64,000 bases of DNA from Geomesophilobacter sediminis (GTDB lineage: Bacteria; Desulfobacterota; Desulfuromonadia; Geobacterales; Geobacteraceae), in assembly GCF_016458275.1 (NCBI RefSeq), contig NZ_JAEMHM010000014.1, forward strand, positions 62,001-126,000. Direction: 5' to 3'. Both the position numbers and the translations under genes were made by a program. Shown one piece after another: positions 37,235 to 47,800 of the stretch (position 1 is its first letter; each line of letters opens with the position of its first letter). The notes beneath the pieces are model-generated. The model was given only the letters and a program-made list of their open reading frames with translations, was not told the origin of the DNA and did not search any database.

Positions 37235-38041
37235 CTACTGCTGCCCCGGCGCCGCCGGGGTCGGGCTTCCCAGCGATTGGCCGGCGGGCGCGTCGGGGGA
37301 GGCCGGCCCGGCCGCTGCCCCGCCGCCCCATCCGGGAACGCCCGGGGTGGAGCTTCCCGTCGGAGCACCCCAGCCGGGGACGCCGGTGCTGTCGTAGCTT
37401 TGGGACGGGGTTCCCGACGGCATCCGGGTCGACCCGGGGATGTTCACGTTGCCGCCGGTGGACGGTTTCGGGTTGGAGCGGCAGTTCAACAGCCAGTCGC
37501 TGTACTTGGTCTTTCCCTCGAAGTCGGCAAACTCGTCGGGGAAGTTCCCCTTCTTGATCGGCTCGGCCTCGCTTTTGCTCTTGATCCCGACGATCCCGGT
37601 CGCGTCCTTGACGATGTCGAAGTCCTTGCCGGTCATCGGGTCCTTCATGGCAAAGATCGACTTGCGCAGGTAGCGCACGGTTCCGGCGTTGCCGGGATCC
37701 TTGGTCAGGTCCTTGAGGTCGTTGAGCGGCGGGACCTGGGTGATGTTGCTCGGGTTTACCCCGGCCTTGTCGAGGCCGTAGTAGCGCCTGAGCGCGGTGC
37801 GGTATTGGGAGAGGATGTAGAGCAGCTGCTCCTCCTTCTCCCGCTGCATCTGCATGGACCAGACCCGGACCGCACCGGACAAGGTGATCCCGAGAATGAT
37901 CATCATGAGCAGGGCCGCCAGGTAGGTGAAGCCCCCCTGGGAGCGCAGCCTCTGGTTCAGGCCCCAGCCCCCGGAAAGGGGGCAACGGCACCGGATGTGG
38001 TCGCGAAACGCTCGACGCGCCGCGCGAAGGGGTGTTTTCAT
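37235..38041 (-). CDS. Type II secretion/pilus pseudopilin-like protein
   Basis: The 268-residue prepilin-like protein has a long basic leader (1-37), a cleavage-like G/F junction (QGGFTYLAALLMMIILG) and a hydrophobic helix (38-60). A globular domain follows, with a Gly/Pro-rich C-terminal tail (about 215-268). The residue at +5 after the cleavage site is Ala rather than the usual Glu. The ATG overlaps the stop of the transketolase gene as ATGA, so the two are translationally coupled. No other secretion genes are present. Confidence 0.8.
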   Translation of the reverse strand: MKTPLRAARRAFRDHIRCRCPLSGGWGLNQRLRSQGGFTYLAALLMMIILGITLSGAVRVWSMQMQREKEEQLLYILSQYRTALRRYYGLDKAGVNPSNITQVPPLNDLKDLTKDPGNAGTVRYLRKSIFAMKDPMTGKDFDIVKDATGIVGIKSKSEAEPIKKGNFPDEFADFEGKTKYSDWLLNCRSNPKPSTGGNVNIPGSTRMPSGTPSQSYDSTGVPGWGAPTGSSTPGVPGWGGGAAAGPASPDAPAGQSLGSPTPAAPGQQ

Positions 38042-38970
38042 TTCTTCCTCGAAACGATCTCCCTCCCGGCTTCAATGAGGGCCTCAGCGTTCAGCCCAAA
38101 GTACTTCAAAAGTTCGTCCGCCTTGCCGGAAAGACCGAAGCGGTCCAGCACCCCGATCCGCTTCAAAAGGGTCGGGCACTCCTCGCTCAAAACTTCGGCG
38201 ACCGCGCTCCCCAGCCCGCCGACCACGGAATGCTCCTCGCCGGTGACGATGGCGCCGGTTTCCCGGGCGGCCTTGAGCACGAGCTCGCGGTCCAAAGGCT
38301 TGATGGTACCGATGTGGATCACCCGCGCCGAGATCCCCTCGCCTTTGAGCTTCTCGGCGGCGATCTGGGCCTGGGCGGTCATCAGCCCGGTGGTGATGAA
38401 GGTGAGGTCGGTGCCGGAAACCAGCTCGTTCCCTTTGCCGATCTCGAACTTGTGCCCCTCGGGGAAGACGCTGGCGACCTTGTTGCGCCCCAGGCGGACG
38501 TAGACCGGCCCCTTGTAATCGGCAACGGCGCGGATGGCGGCCTTGGTCTCCTCGCCGTCGGCGGGAACGATGACCGTCATGTTGGGGATGGCGCGCATGA
38601 TGGCGACGTCTTCGACCGACTGGTGGCTCCCGCCGTCTTCACCGACGGTGACCCCGCCGTGGGTGGCGACGATCTTCACGTTGGCTTTCGGGTAGGCGAC
38701 CGACTGGCGGATCTGTTCCCAGGCCCGGCCGGCGGCGAAGATGGCGAAGGTGGAGACGAAGGGGATCTTGCCCACCGCGGCGAGCCCGGCGGCGGTCCCG
38801 ACCATGTTGGCCTCGGCGATACCCATATTGAAAAAGCGCTCCGGGAATTTCTTGGCGAAGACCCCGGTCTTGGTGGAGCCGGAGAGGTCGGCGTCCAGCG
38901 CCACGATCCGATCGTTCTCGGCGCCGAGCGCGGCCAGCGTTTCCCCGTAAGCGTCCCTGGTTGCTATCAT
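38038..38970 (-). CDS. Transketolase, C-terminal subunit
   Basis: The 310-residue subunit carries the pyrimidine-binding and C-terminal domains of split transketolase (ATRDAYGETLAALG, ALDADLSGSTKTGVFAKKFP, GGVTVGEDGGSHQSVEDVA). Together with the N-terminal subunit 20 nt upstream it forms the thiamine-diphosphate enzyme of the non-oxidative pentose-phosphate pathway. AAAGGAA precedes the ATG at 38970; the ORF start at 39012 lacks a site. Confidence 0.92.
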   Translation of the reverse strand: MIATRDAYGETLAALGAENDRIVALDADLSGSTKTGVFAKKFPERFFNMGIAEANMVGTAAGLAAVGKIPFVSTFAIFAAGRAWEQIRQSVAYPKANVKIVATHGGVTVGEDGGSHQSVEDVAIMRAIPNMTVIVPADGEETKAAIRAVADYKGPVYVRLGRNKVASVFPEGHKFEIGKGNELVSGTDLTFITTGLMTAQAQIAAEKLKGEGISARVIHIGTIKPLDRELVLKAARETGAIVTGEEHSVVGGLGSAVAEVLSEECPTLLKRIGVLDRFGLSGKADELLKYFGLNAEALIEAGREIVSRKK

Positions 38971-38990
38971 AATGAATTCCTTTCCTTGAT

Positions 38991-39815
38991 CTAGTCGCAG
39001 CAGCCGAGGCACTTCAGCGCCACGGGGAGCTCTTCGTCGTTGGGGGTGACGCCGTGGTAGGAGGCCTTGTTCTCGAAGATGTTGACCCCTTTGCCCTTCA
39101 CGGTCTTGGCCACGATCGCGGTCGGGGCCCCCTTGTGGGACTCGGCATGGTCCAAAGCCTCGATGATCTGCCCCATGTCGTGCCCGTCGATCTCGATGAC
39201 GTTCCAGCCAAAGGAGCGGAACTTGTCCGAAACCGAGGCCACGTTCATCACCTTGGCCACCTCGCCGTCGATCTGCAGCCCGTTCAGGTCGATCATGGCG
39301 CAGAGATTGTCGCTCTTGTAGTGGCCGGCGGCCATGGCCGCCTCCCAGACCTGCCCTTCCTGAAGCTCACCGTCACCCAGGACCGCGTAGACCCGGTTCG
39401 CCTTGCCGTCCAGCCTGAGCCCGAGCGCCATCCCGTTGGCCATGGAAAGCCCCTGCCCCAAAGAGCCGGTGCAGACGTCGACCCCCGGGGTCCCCTTGCT
39501 GTCCGGATGCCCCTGGAGGTGGCTCCCCAGGCGGCGCAGCATCATGAGGTCCTCGGCCGGGAAGTAGCCGGCTTCCGCGAGGGTCACGTAGAGTGCCGGC
39601 GCGGCGTGCCCCTTGCTGAGCACGAAGCGGTCGCGGCCGTCCCAGGCGGGTTCCGCGGGGTTGTGGCGCAACTTGTGGAAGTACAGGGCGCAGATCATGT
39701 CGATGGCGGAGAGGGAGCCGCCGGTGTGCCCGGACTGTGACTTGTGCAGGGTTTTCACGATGGAGACGCGCAGGCGTCTGGCCTTTTCTTCGAGCTCTGC
39801 AATCTTCTGTTTCAC
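38991..39815 (-). CDS. Transketolase, N-terminal subunit
   Basis: The 274-residue subunit carries the thiamine-diphosphate pyrophosphate domain: SQSGHTGGSLSAIDM, SKGHAAPALY, GSLGQGLSMANGMALG and GDGELQEGQVWEA (GDG motif). The C-terminus ends KCLGCCD. A GTG at 39815 behind AAAGGA is preferred; the longer frame to 39962 has no better site. Adjacent to the C-terminal subunit. Confidence 0.92.
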   Translation of the reverse strand: MKQKIAELEEKARRLRVSIVKTLHKSQSGHTGGSLSAIDMICALYFHKLRHNPAEPAWDGRDRFVLSKGHAAPALYVTLAEAGYFPAEDLMMLRRLGSHLQGHPDSKGTPGVDVCTGSLGQGLSMANGMALGLRLDGKANRVYAVLGDGELQEGQVWEAAMAAGHYKSDNLCAMIDLNGLQIDGEVAKVMNVASVSDKFRSFGWNVIEIDGHDMGQIIEALDHAESHKGAPTAIVAKTVKGKGVNIFENKASYHGVTPNDEELPVALKCLGCCD

Positions 39816-39924
39816 AAAGGTTTCCTTTCGGGGGGTGCGTTCTATCTTATGCATGCTGCATAGGGGGACCGGCATCTTTGGTGCCGGTCCTCTCGGGACC
39901 GCGTGAGCGAAGAGTGGGTGGGGG

Positions 39925-40194
39925 TCAGCCGGGTGGGAAGGCACGAGCGTCGAACTCGCCACCGGTCAGCCGCCGCAGCATCTCCTTGTGCTGCTCCTTC
40001 ATGATCGCCTCCACGACTTCACGCACCTGGTCGGTGCTGACGATGTCGGCGTAGCTCGTCTTTTGCGAGCAGATGATGGTGCCTCCCATGAAGAGCTGGG
40101 TGACGATCCTGGGGTTCTTGATCCCGCCGTCCTCGGTCTGGACGTGGAAGATGACCCCTTTGTAGCGGATATTGTGGTTAAATCCTGCGATCAT
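39925..40194 (-). CDS. Conserved small protein of unknown function
   Basis: The 89-residue protein (MIAGFNHNIRYKGVIFHVQT) resembles a small family common in deltaproteobacterial genomes. It is mostly beta then helical (VREVVEAIMKEQHKEMLRRL), with one Cys. AGGA lies 10 nt ahead of the start. It stands between the transketolase and metH genes on the same strand. No function is assigned. Confidence 0.75.
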   Translation of the reverse strand: MIAGFNHNIRYKGVIFHVQTEDGGIKNPRIVTQLFMGGTIICSQKTSYADIVSTDQVREVVEAIMKEQHKEMLRRLTGGEFDARAFPPG

Positions 40195-40309
40195 CGCCGA
40201 TTTTTCCTGTACGCCAAATGGCGGACCTCCGCCAAATTAGCACAGCAGAACCGCCGTTGCAAGCGATATTACCGAAAGGGGGTTTCCGGCACCGCGGCCG
40301 GAAAACCGC

Positions 40310-42721
40310 CTATTTTCCGAGCATTTTTTTGATCAGCTGCACCGCCTCCATGGCGTCTTTGGCGTACAGGTCCGCCCCGATCTCCTTGGCGTAGTCTCCG
40401 GTCACCACCGCACCGCCGACCATGGTAAAGCTCTTGACCCCTTCGGCCTTCAAAAGGGCGATCACCTTTTCCATCTGCGCCATGGTGGTGGTCATCAAGG
40501 CGGAGAGCCCCACCGCGTCCACCTGGAGCTCCTGCGCCTTTGCCACGATCTTCGCGGCGGCGACGTTTTTGCCCAGGTCGATCACCTCGAAACCGTTGTT
40601 TTCCAAAAGGGTCACCAGGATGTTCTTGCCGATGTCGTGGATGTCCCCCTCGACGGTGGCGATGAGGATCTTGCCCAGCGAGGCGAGGCCGCTTCCCGTC
40701 AGCTCCTTTTTGAGCCGGGTGAAGGCCGCCTTCATGGTGTCGGCCGACTGCATGACCTGCGGCAGGAAGAACGACCCCTTCTCGAAACGGCGCCCGACTT
40801 CTTCGAGTCCGGGCAGCAGTGCCTCGGAGCTGATCTGCATCGGGGTGAGCCCCTCGGCGAGCGCCTGCTCGACGAGCGCCTCGATACCTTCCCGCTCCCC
40901 GTTGATCACCGCGCGGCCCAGGCGGCCCCGGATCCCTTCCGGTTCGGCGGCGCCGGCTGCCCCGGCCGGCTCGGCGACCGCACCCTTGTACGCGTCGATG
41001 TAGGCCGCGGCGTTGACGTCGCGGTGCAAAAGCACCATGGCGCTGCGCCAGGCGGCCATCATCGCCTGCTCCTTGGGGTTCACGATCGCGGCGTCCAACC
41101 CGGAGAGCATGGCCATGGAGAAGAAAGTGGAGGAGATCAAGGGACGGCAGGGGAGGCCGAAGGAGATGTTGCTGACCCCGAGCACGGTATTGAGGTTCAG
41201 TTCCCCCTTCACGCGGCGCACCGCATCCAGGGTTTCCAGCGCCCCTTTCTGCTCGGCGCTGACGGTGAGGGTGAGGCAGTCCACCACCAGGTTGCGCCGG
41301 GGAATCCCGGCGGCCGCGGCCCGCTCGGCGATTTTGCCGGCGATTGCCACCCGCCCGGTGGCGGTGGCGGGGATCCCCGCATCGTCCAGGGTGAGGCAGA
41401 CCAGGGCGGCGCCGTATTTCCTGGCGAGGGGGAGGACCGCGGCGAGGCTCTTTTCTTCGCCGTTCACCGAGTTGATGAGCACCTTGCCGTCGGCGGCCTT
41501 AAGCCCGCGCTCCAGCGCTTCCGGCGAGGAAGAGTCCAGCACCAGCGGCGTCTGCACCGCCCCGGTCACGCAGAAGACGGCCCGCTCCATGGCGGCCGGC
41601 TCGTCGATCCCCGGGGTGCCGACGTTCACGTCGAGGAGCGTCGCACCGAGCTCGGTCTGCTCCAGGGCCTCGCGCCGGATGTAGGCGACCTTCCCCTCGC
41701 GCAGCTCCTGGGAATAGAGTTTCTTGCCGGTCGGGTTGATCCGCTCGCCGATGGTGGCAACCGGGTGGCCGCCGCCGATGGCGGTAAACGAGCCGCGGCT
41801 GGAGAGCCAGGTGGTGCTCCCGGCATCCTTCGGGACAAAGGGGACGTTCTTGCCGTCAAGCGCGGCGCGCATCGCCTTGATATGGGCCGGCGTGGTGCCG
41901 CAGCAGCCGCCGATGATCCGGACGCCGAGCTCGATGAGCCGGTCGTGGTAGGCGGTCATGTCGTCGGGGGTGCCGGGGAAGACGGTGACCCCGTCCTTGA
42001 GGATGGGGAGGCCGGCGTTGGCCTGGGAGATGAGCGGCAGCGAGGTGACCGAACGCATCGCCTTGAGGATGTCGTAGATGCCGTCGACCCCCAGGCCGCA
42101 GTTGGAGCCGACGATGTCGACGCCGACCGCTTCCAGGGTGATGGCGGCGGCCTCGGGCGGGGAGCCGAGCACGCTTCTGCCCTTCTCCTCGAAGGTGAGC
42201 ATGGCGATGATGGGGAGATCGGCGGAGAGCTCGCGGATGGCGATCACCGCGGCGCGGATCTCCTTGATGTCCAGGAAGGTCTCCAGGGAGATCGCGTCGA
42301 CCCCCCCTTCGATGAGGGCGGCGGCCTGCTCGCCGAAGATGGCGGCGGCCTCGTCGAAGCTCATGTCACCGACCGGCTCCAGGAAGCGACCGGTCGGGCC
42401 GATGGAGCCGGCCACGTAGGCGTCGGGACCCGCGGCCTTGCGGGCGATCTCCACCGCCTTTTTGTTGATCTCGGCGACCCGGTCCTCCAGCCCGTAATGG
42501 GAGAGCTTTGCCGAGCTGCCGCCGAAGGTGTTGGTGACGATGATGTCGGCGCCCGCCGCGACGTAGGCCTCGTGCACGCCGCCCACGACTTCCGGGGCGA
42601 GGAGGTTCAGTTCCTCGGGGGACTGCCCCGGTTTCAGGCCGCGCTCCTGGAGCATGGTGCCCATCGCCCCGTCCAAAACCAGCACCCGCTCCCTGATGGC
42701 CTGCAAAAACGGCTTCTTCAT
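40310..42721 (-). CDS. metH: Cobalamin-dependent methionine synthase MetH, lacking the reactivation domain
   Basis: This transfers the methyl group of methyl-tetrahydrofolate to homocysteine via B12. The 803 residues comprise the homocysteine/zinc domain (about 1-300, GGCCGT near 272), the pterin-binding domain (about 320-570), and the B12 cap and binding domains (about 600-803) with the DxHxxG motif EGDIHDIGKN near 692. The AdoMet-binding activation domain of E. coli MetH (1227 residues) is absent. The C-terminus is a natural end of the B12 domain (LIKKMLGK), so this is an architecture rather than a truncation; reactivation needs another protein. Confidence 0.93.
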   Translation of the reverse strand: MKKPFLQAIRERVLVLDGAMGTMLQERGLKPGQSPEELNLLAPEVVGGVHEAYVAAGADIIVTNTFGGSSAKLSHYGLEDRVAEINKKAVEIARKAAGPDAYVAGSIGPTGRFLEPVGDMSFDEAAAIFGEQAAALIEGGVDAISLETFLDIKEIRAAVIAIRELSADLPIIAMLTFEEKGRSVLGSPPEAAAITLEAVGVDIVGSNCGLGVDGIYDILKAMRSVTSLPLISQANAGLPILKDGVTVFPGTPDDMTAYHDRLIELGVRIIGGCCGTTPAHIKAMRAALDGKNVPFVPKDAGSTTWLSSRGSFTAIGGGHPVATIGERINPTGKKLYSQELREGKVAYIRREALEQTELGATLLDVNVGTPGIDEPAAMERAVFCVTGAVQTPLVLDSSSPEALERGLKAADGKVLINSVNGEEKSLAAVLPLARKYGAALVCLTLDDAGIPATATGRVAIAGKIAERAAAAGIPRRNLVVDCLTLTVSAEQKGALETLDAVRRVKGELNLNTVLGVSNISFGLPCRPLISSTFFSMAMLSGLDAAIVNPKEQAMMAAWRSAMVLLHRDVNAAAYIDAYKGAVAEPAGAAGAAEPEGIRGRLGRAVINGEREGIEALVEQALAEGLTPMQISSEALLPGLEEVGRRFEKGSFFLPQVMQSADTMKAAFTRLKKELTGSGLASLGKILIATVEGDIHDIGKNILVTLLENNGFEVIDLGKNVAAAKIVAKAQELQVDAVGLSALMTTTMAQMEKVIALLKAEGVKSFTMVGGAVVTGDYAKEIGADLYAKDAMEAVQLIKKMLGK

Positions 42722-42746
42722 CGTCTCCTCCTCGAAATGAAAAACC

Positions 42747-42786
42747 GATCGGACCGATCCGTCGGATCCGACCGATCAGTCTGATC
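42747..42786. repeat. GATCGGACC...GGATCCGACCGATC palindromic repeat, copy 2
   Basis: An imperfect inverted repeat between the GerMN gene and metH, largely the same as 37157-37191. Possible REP-like element. Confidence 0.6.
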
Positions 42787-42790
42787 TGAA

Positions 42791-43354
42791 CTACTTGGTA
42801 TTCGCAAAATCGGGCTTGATCGGGTGGCGCAGGTCGACGTGCCCCTTCAGGGTCTCCGGGACCGCCCCCTCGACCAGGAACTGGACCTCTTTTACCGTGG
42901 GGAAATTGGCCGCCACGGTATCGGCTACCGACGTGACCACGGTGGTCTCGGCAGAGCTTCCCGCCGGGAGCTCGTCCTGCAGCTCGTGCCCGAAGTTGAT
43001 CTCCGCGACGTCCCCTTTCAGTTGAACCCCGAGCACCCGGGTCTGCGGCGGCAGCGTTGGGGCGAGGCCCCCCACCGGTCCGGAGATCAGCTCGTCCAGC
43101 ACCGCTTCCATGGTCTCCTCCACGGAATCGCCGATTTCGATCTCGCGCCCTTCGCGCACCAAGCCGCTCGCGTCGGCGGCCTGGAAATAGAGCGAGACCA
43201 CCCGGGTCCCGGCCGGTTGTACCGGGGGGGCCTGCTCCACCTTGCGCTGTGCCGTCTCGTACTTGCGCGCCACCAGCGCCCCGAGCACCAGGGCGAGCAG
43301 GACGAAGGCGAACCCGAGCATCCCCTTGGCTTTCTTAATCTTGCGCCGCACCAT
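42791..43354 (-). CDS. GerMN-domain membrane-anchored protein
   Basis: The 187-residue protein has a basic N-terminus, one transmembrane helix (about 11-30) and a GerMN domain (about 55-170: VVSLYFQAADA, ELISGPVGG, VEFLVEGA-like segment). In Firmicutes the domain is in germination and sporulation proteins; here it is probably envelope-related. The chosen ATG has GGGGGAG directly upstream and overlaps murI by 20 nt; an ATG at 43375 would extend it. It lies downstream of murI, a peptidoglycan gene. Confidence 0.82.
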   Translation of the reverse strand: MVRRKIKKAKGMLGFAFVLLALVLGALVARKYETAQRKVEQAPPVQPAGTRVVSLYFQAADASGLVREGREIEIGDSVEETMEAVLDELISGPVGGLAPTLPPQTRVLGVQLKGDVAEINFGHELQDELPAGSSAETTVVTSVADTVAANFPTVKEVQFLVEGAVPETLKGHVDLRHPIKPDFANTK

Positions 43355-44174
43355 CTCCCCCTTCCCGGGCGTCATCCTCCAGGCTTACCTGGTAGACGTC
43401 CCCAAGCCGTCCGCCGAGGAACCGGTTCCCCACCCTGATAAAGCCTGCCGGAATGTCGGTCACGTAATAATGGTGGTTCCCCTGCTCACCCTCGGGACGG
43501 AGCAGTTTGCGCTCGCCCAGGATCTGTGCCACGGTGAGAGCGGTCTGCTCGGCCGAATCGACCAGGGTCACCTCCGGTCCCATCACCTCGGCGATGGTCC
43601 CCTTGAGGATGGGATAGTGGGTGCAGCCTAAGACCAGCGTGTCCACCCCCTCGTCCAGGAGCGGTTTCAGGTAGGTCTGGGCGGTCAGCCGGGCAACTTC
43701 GTTGTCGATCCACCCCTCCTCGGCCAGGGGGACGAACAGCGGGCAGGCACGGGTCACCACTTCTATCTCCGGGTTTATCTTCTTGATCGCCTTGGTATAG
43801 GCGGAACTCTTGACGGTGGCCGCGGTCCCGATCACGCCGACCTTGCCGCTTCTGGTGGCGGCGGCCGCGGCGCGGGCTCCCGGCTCGATCACCCCGACGA
43901 TGGGGATGGCGAGTTCGCGGCGCAGGGTGGGGAGGGCGACCGCGGATGCGGTATTGCAGGCGACCACCAGGAGCTTGATGTCGTGGCTCATCAGGTAGGA
44001 CGCGATCTGGCGCGAGTAGCGGATGACCGTCTCCGGCGACTTGGTTCCGTAGGGAACGCGGGCGGTGTCGCCGAGGTAGATGGTATCTTCCTGCGGCAGG
44101 GCGGCGGTAATCGCCTTGAGGACGGTCAGCCCTCCGACCCCCGAGTCGAAGATGCCGATTGCTTTCCAGGGCAA
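43335..44174 (-). CDS. murI: Glutamate racemase MurI
   Basis: This supplies D-glutamate for peptidoglycan. The 279 residues match the family. Both catalytic Cys are present: Cys73 in VACNTAS and Cys184 in GCTHYP. The N-terminal IGIFDSGVGG and PYGTKS motifs bind substrate. It overlaps the GerMN gene. Confidence 0.95.
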   Translation of the reverse strand: MPWKAIGIFDSGVGGLTVLKAITAALPQEDTIYLGDTARVPYGTKSPETVIRYSRQIASYLMSHDIKLLVVACNTASAVALPTLRRELAIPIVGVIEPGARAAAAATRSGKVGVIGTAATVKSSAYTKAIKKINPEIEVVTRACPLFVPLAEEGWIDNEVARLTAQTYLKPLLDEGVDTLVLGCTHYPILKGTIAEVMGPEVTLVDSAEQTALTVAQILGERKLLRPEGEQGNHHYYVTDIPAGFIRVGNRFLGGRLGDVYQVSLEDDAREGGDGAAQD

Positions 44175-44801
44175 GATTTTTCTCCGTTGGGCGGTTCGGC
44201 CGGCAATCGTCTTATTGCGGCGGAACCTGCCGTGGCGGCCGTCCCGTTTCCGAAAGCGGAAAGGAAACGGCCTCAGGAATAACCCGTCGCGGCATGTTTT
44301 GGCCGCAGTACGAGCAAGAGAACCATACTATTTGATCCGGCAAGGTATTGTCAAGCTTGCGGCGCTGGCACCGTGCTCAATGAGACAATGAACCAGGAAA
44401 CCATGAACAATAATGGCCGAGTGACGTACGTCGCAGGTCGCGTGGAGGAACGAAACGCGACGACCGATTCCCCGGCAGGACGGTGGGCACGGGGTGCCGA
44501 CCCTACGACCTGGCGTAAGTGTCAATGTGGTACGAAAAGGCAATAATTCCGAAAATGGGACAGCCGTTTTACCTTAACGGAAACGCGGGACCGCTGGTTT
44601 TCCAGCAATCACTGACACTTCCGAAATGGGCTCGGGTTTGACCGCAATATAACATTATTCCGTATTGACAAACCCGGACCGATCTGCTTTTATAGCGCCG
44701 CATTGACGGAACTAGTTGAAATAAAAGCGGTAAAGCGTTACCAGAATTCGGTTTCACTTTTAGGTTTTCACTATTACGCCTTTGGGCAAAAAGGAGCGGC
44801 A
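44175..44801 (+). other. Long intergenic region before pyc
   Basis: No gene is supported; the short ORFs here have no ribosome sites. A candidate promoter for pyc is present (44665-44694): TTGACA (44665-44670) and TTTATA (44689-44694) with an 18-nt spacer. The leader from there to the ATG is 107 nt. The centre is AT-richer than its neighbours. Confidence 0.55.
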
Positions 44802-47800
44802 ATGGAGCAGAGGAAATTCAAAAAGGTGATGGCAGCCAACCGCGGTGAGATCGCGATCCGCATCTTCCGCGCGTGCACCGAGCTTGGGATCAGCACGGTT
44901 GCGATCTATTCGGAAGAGGACAAGCTCTCGCTCCACCGCTACAAGGCGGACGAGGCCTACCAGGTCGGGAAAGGGAAGAAGCCGATCGACGCCTACCTCG
45001 GGATCGACGAGATCATCGCTCTCGCCAAGAAGATCGAGGTCGACGCCATCCACCCCGGCTATGGCTTCCTCGCGGAGAACGCCGAGTTTGCCGAGAAGTG
45101 CGAGGCCAACGGCATCGTCTTCATCGGCCCCACCGCCGAGATGCAGCGCGCCCTCGGCGACAAGGTGGCGGCGCGCAAGGTGGCGAAGGCAGCCGGGGTG
45201 GCGACCGTCCCGGGGACCGAGGAGCCGATCCAGCACGAAGAAGACGCCCTCATCTTCGCCAAGAACCACGGCTACCCGATCATCATCAAGGCGGCGGCCG
45301 GCGGCGGCGGGCGCGGCATGCGCGTTGCCAACGACAAGAAGGAACTCCTGGAAGGGCTCCAGTCGGCGAGCTCCGAGGCAAAGGCCGCCTTCGGCGATCC
45401 CAGCGTCTTTTTGGAGCGCTACCTGAAAAATCCGAAGCACATCGAAGTCCAGGTACTTGGTGACTCCTTCGGCAACCTGGTCCACTTCTTCGAGCGCGAC
45501 TGCTCCATCCAGCGCCGCCACCAGAAGGTGGTCGAATTCGCGCCGTCCATCTGCCTCCCGGGCGCGACCCGGCTCGCGCTCTGCACCGACGCCCTGAAAA
45601 TCGCGAAGCAGGTCGGCTACCGCAACGCCGGCACCGTCGAGTTCCTCCTCGACGAAAGCGGGTCGTACTACTTCATCGAGATGAACCCCCGCATCCAGGT
45701 CGAGCACACCGTCACCGAGATGATCACCGGGCGCAACCTCGTGCAGGCGCAGATCCTCATCGCGGAAGGGAAACGGCTCGGCGATCCGGAGATCAACATC
45801 CCGAACCAGGGCTCCATCGAAATGCGCGGCTACGCGATCCAGTGCCGCATCACGACCGAGGACCCGGCAAACAACTTCGCACCGGACTTCGGCACCCTGA
45901 CCACCTACCGCTCCTCGGCCGGCTGCGGCGTGCGGCTCGACGCGGGGAACGCCTTCACCGGCGCCCAGATCACCCCGCACTACGACTCGCTCCTGGTCAA
46001 GGTAAGCGCCTGGGGGCTCACCTTCGCCGAGGCCTCCCACATCATGAACCGCGCGCTGCAGGAGTTCCGCGTCCGCGGGGTGAAGACGAACATCGGCTTT
46101 TTGGAAAACGTCATCACCCACCCGGTCTTCGTGGCGGGCGAATGCAACACCTCCTTCATCGACAACCATCCCGAGCTCCTGGAGATCAAGGAGAAACAGG
46201 ACCGCGCCAACAAGGTCCTCTCCTTCATCGGGGACGTCATCGTGAACGGCTCCGCCGGGGTGGCCAAGCCGCTGCGCTCGGCCGATCTGTTGGAGGCGAC
46301 CCTCCCCGAGGTCGATCTCTTGACCGCCCCCCCCAAGGGAACCCGCGACATCCTGCGCGAGCGCGGGGCCGAAGGGCTTGCCGCCTGGGTCCTGGAGCAG
46401 AAGGGGGTCCTCATCACCGACACCACGATGCGCGACGCCCATCAGTCGCTTCTGGCAACCCGGGTGCGCACCCATGATCTGCTCCAGATCGCCCCGGCGA
46501 CGGCGCGGCTGGCCAGCGGCCTCTTCTCCCTGGAGAACTGGGGTGGGGCGACCTTCGACGTCTCGATGCGCTTTCTCAAGGAATGCCCCTGGCAGCGTTT
46601 GCACGCCCTTTCCGAGGCGATCCCGAACGTCCTGTTCCAGATGCTTCTGCGCGGCTCCAACGCGGTCGGCTACGCGAACTACCCCGACAACGCGGTGCAG
46701 CGCTTCGTCGAGGTGGCCGCCGAGGCGGGGATCGACGTCTTCCGCGTCTTCGACTCCCTGAACTGGCTCCCGGGGATGACGGTCGCCATGGAAGCGGTCC
46801 GCAAATCCGGCAAGATCTGCGAGGCCGCCATCTGCTACACCGGCGACATCTCCGACCCGACCCGCACCAAGTACCCGCTCTCCTACTACGTCTCCATGGC
46901 GAAAGAGCTGGAGAAGATGGGGGCGCACATCCTCGCCATCAAGGACATGGCGGGACTTCTGAAGCCGTACGCCGGGTACCAGCTCGTGAAGGCGCTCAAG
47001 GAGGAGGTCGGGATCCCGATCCACCTGCACACCCACGACACCTCCGGCAACGGCGGGGCGCTCCTCCTCATGGCGGCCCAGGCCGGGGTCGACATCGTCG
47101 ATGCGGCGCTCTCCTCGCTCTCCGGGCTCACCTCGCAGCCGAACCTGAACGGCCTGGTGGCGACCCTCAAGGGGCAGGAGCGCGACACCGGGCTCAACGA
47201 GCGCGGCCTGCAGCAGCTCGCCAACTACTGGGAGACGGTGCGCGACTACTACGCCCCGTTCGAATCCGAGCTCAAGAGCTCGACCGCCGAGGTCTACCAC
47301 CACGAGATCCCGGGCGGGCAGTACTCCAACTACAAGCCGCAGGTGGCCGGCCTGGGCCTCATCGACCGGTGGGAGGAGTGCAAGGAGATGTACCACCAGG
47401 TCAACAACATGTTCGGCGACCTGGTGAAGGTGACCCCCTCCTCCAAGATCGTAGGGGACATGGCGATGTTCCTCGTGAAGAACAACCTCCAGCCGGAGGA
47501 CGTCTACACCCAGGGCGCCGACCTCGCCTTCCCGGAATCGGTCGTCGGGTTCTTCAAGGGGATGATCGGCCAGCCCTACCAGGGGTTCCCGGAAGAGCTG
47601 CAGAAGGTCATCCTGAAAGGGGAGGAGCCGATCACCTGCCGTCCGGGCGACCTCCTGGAGCCGATCGATTTCGAGGCGGAGCGCGCCAAGGCCGCCGCCA
47701 AGGTGGGGCACCCGGTCAATGACAAGGACCTCATGTCCTTCCTCATGTACCCGAGCGTCTACACCGAGTTCGACAAGCAGCGCCAGGAGTTCTCCGACAT

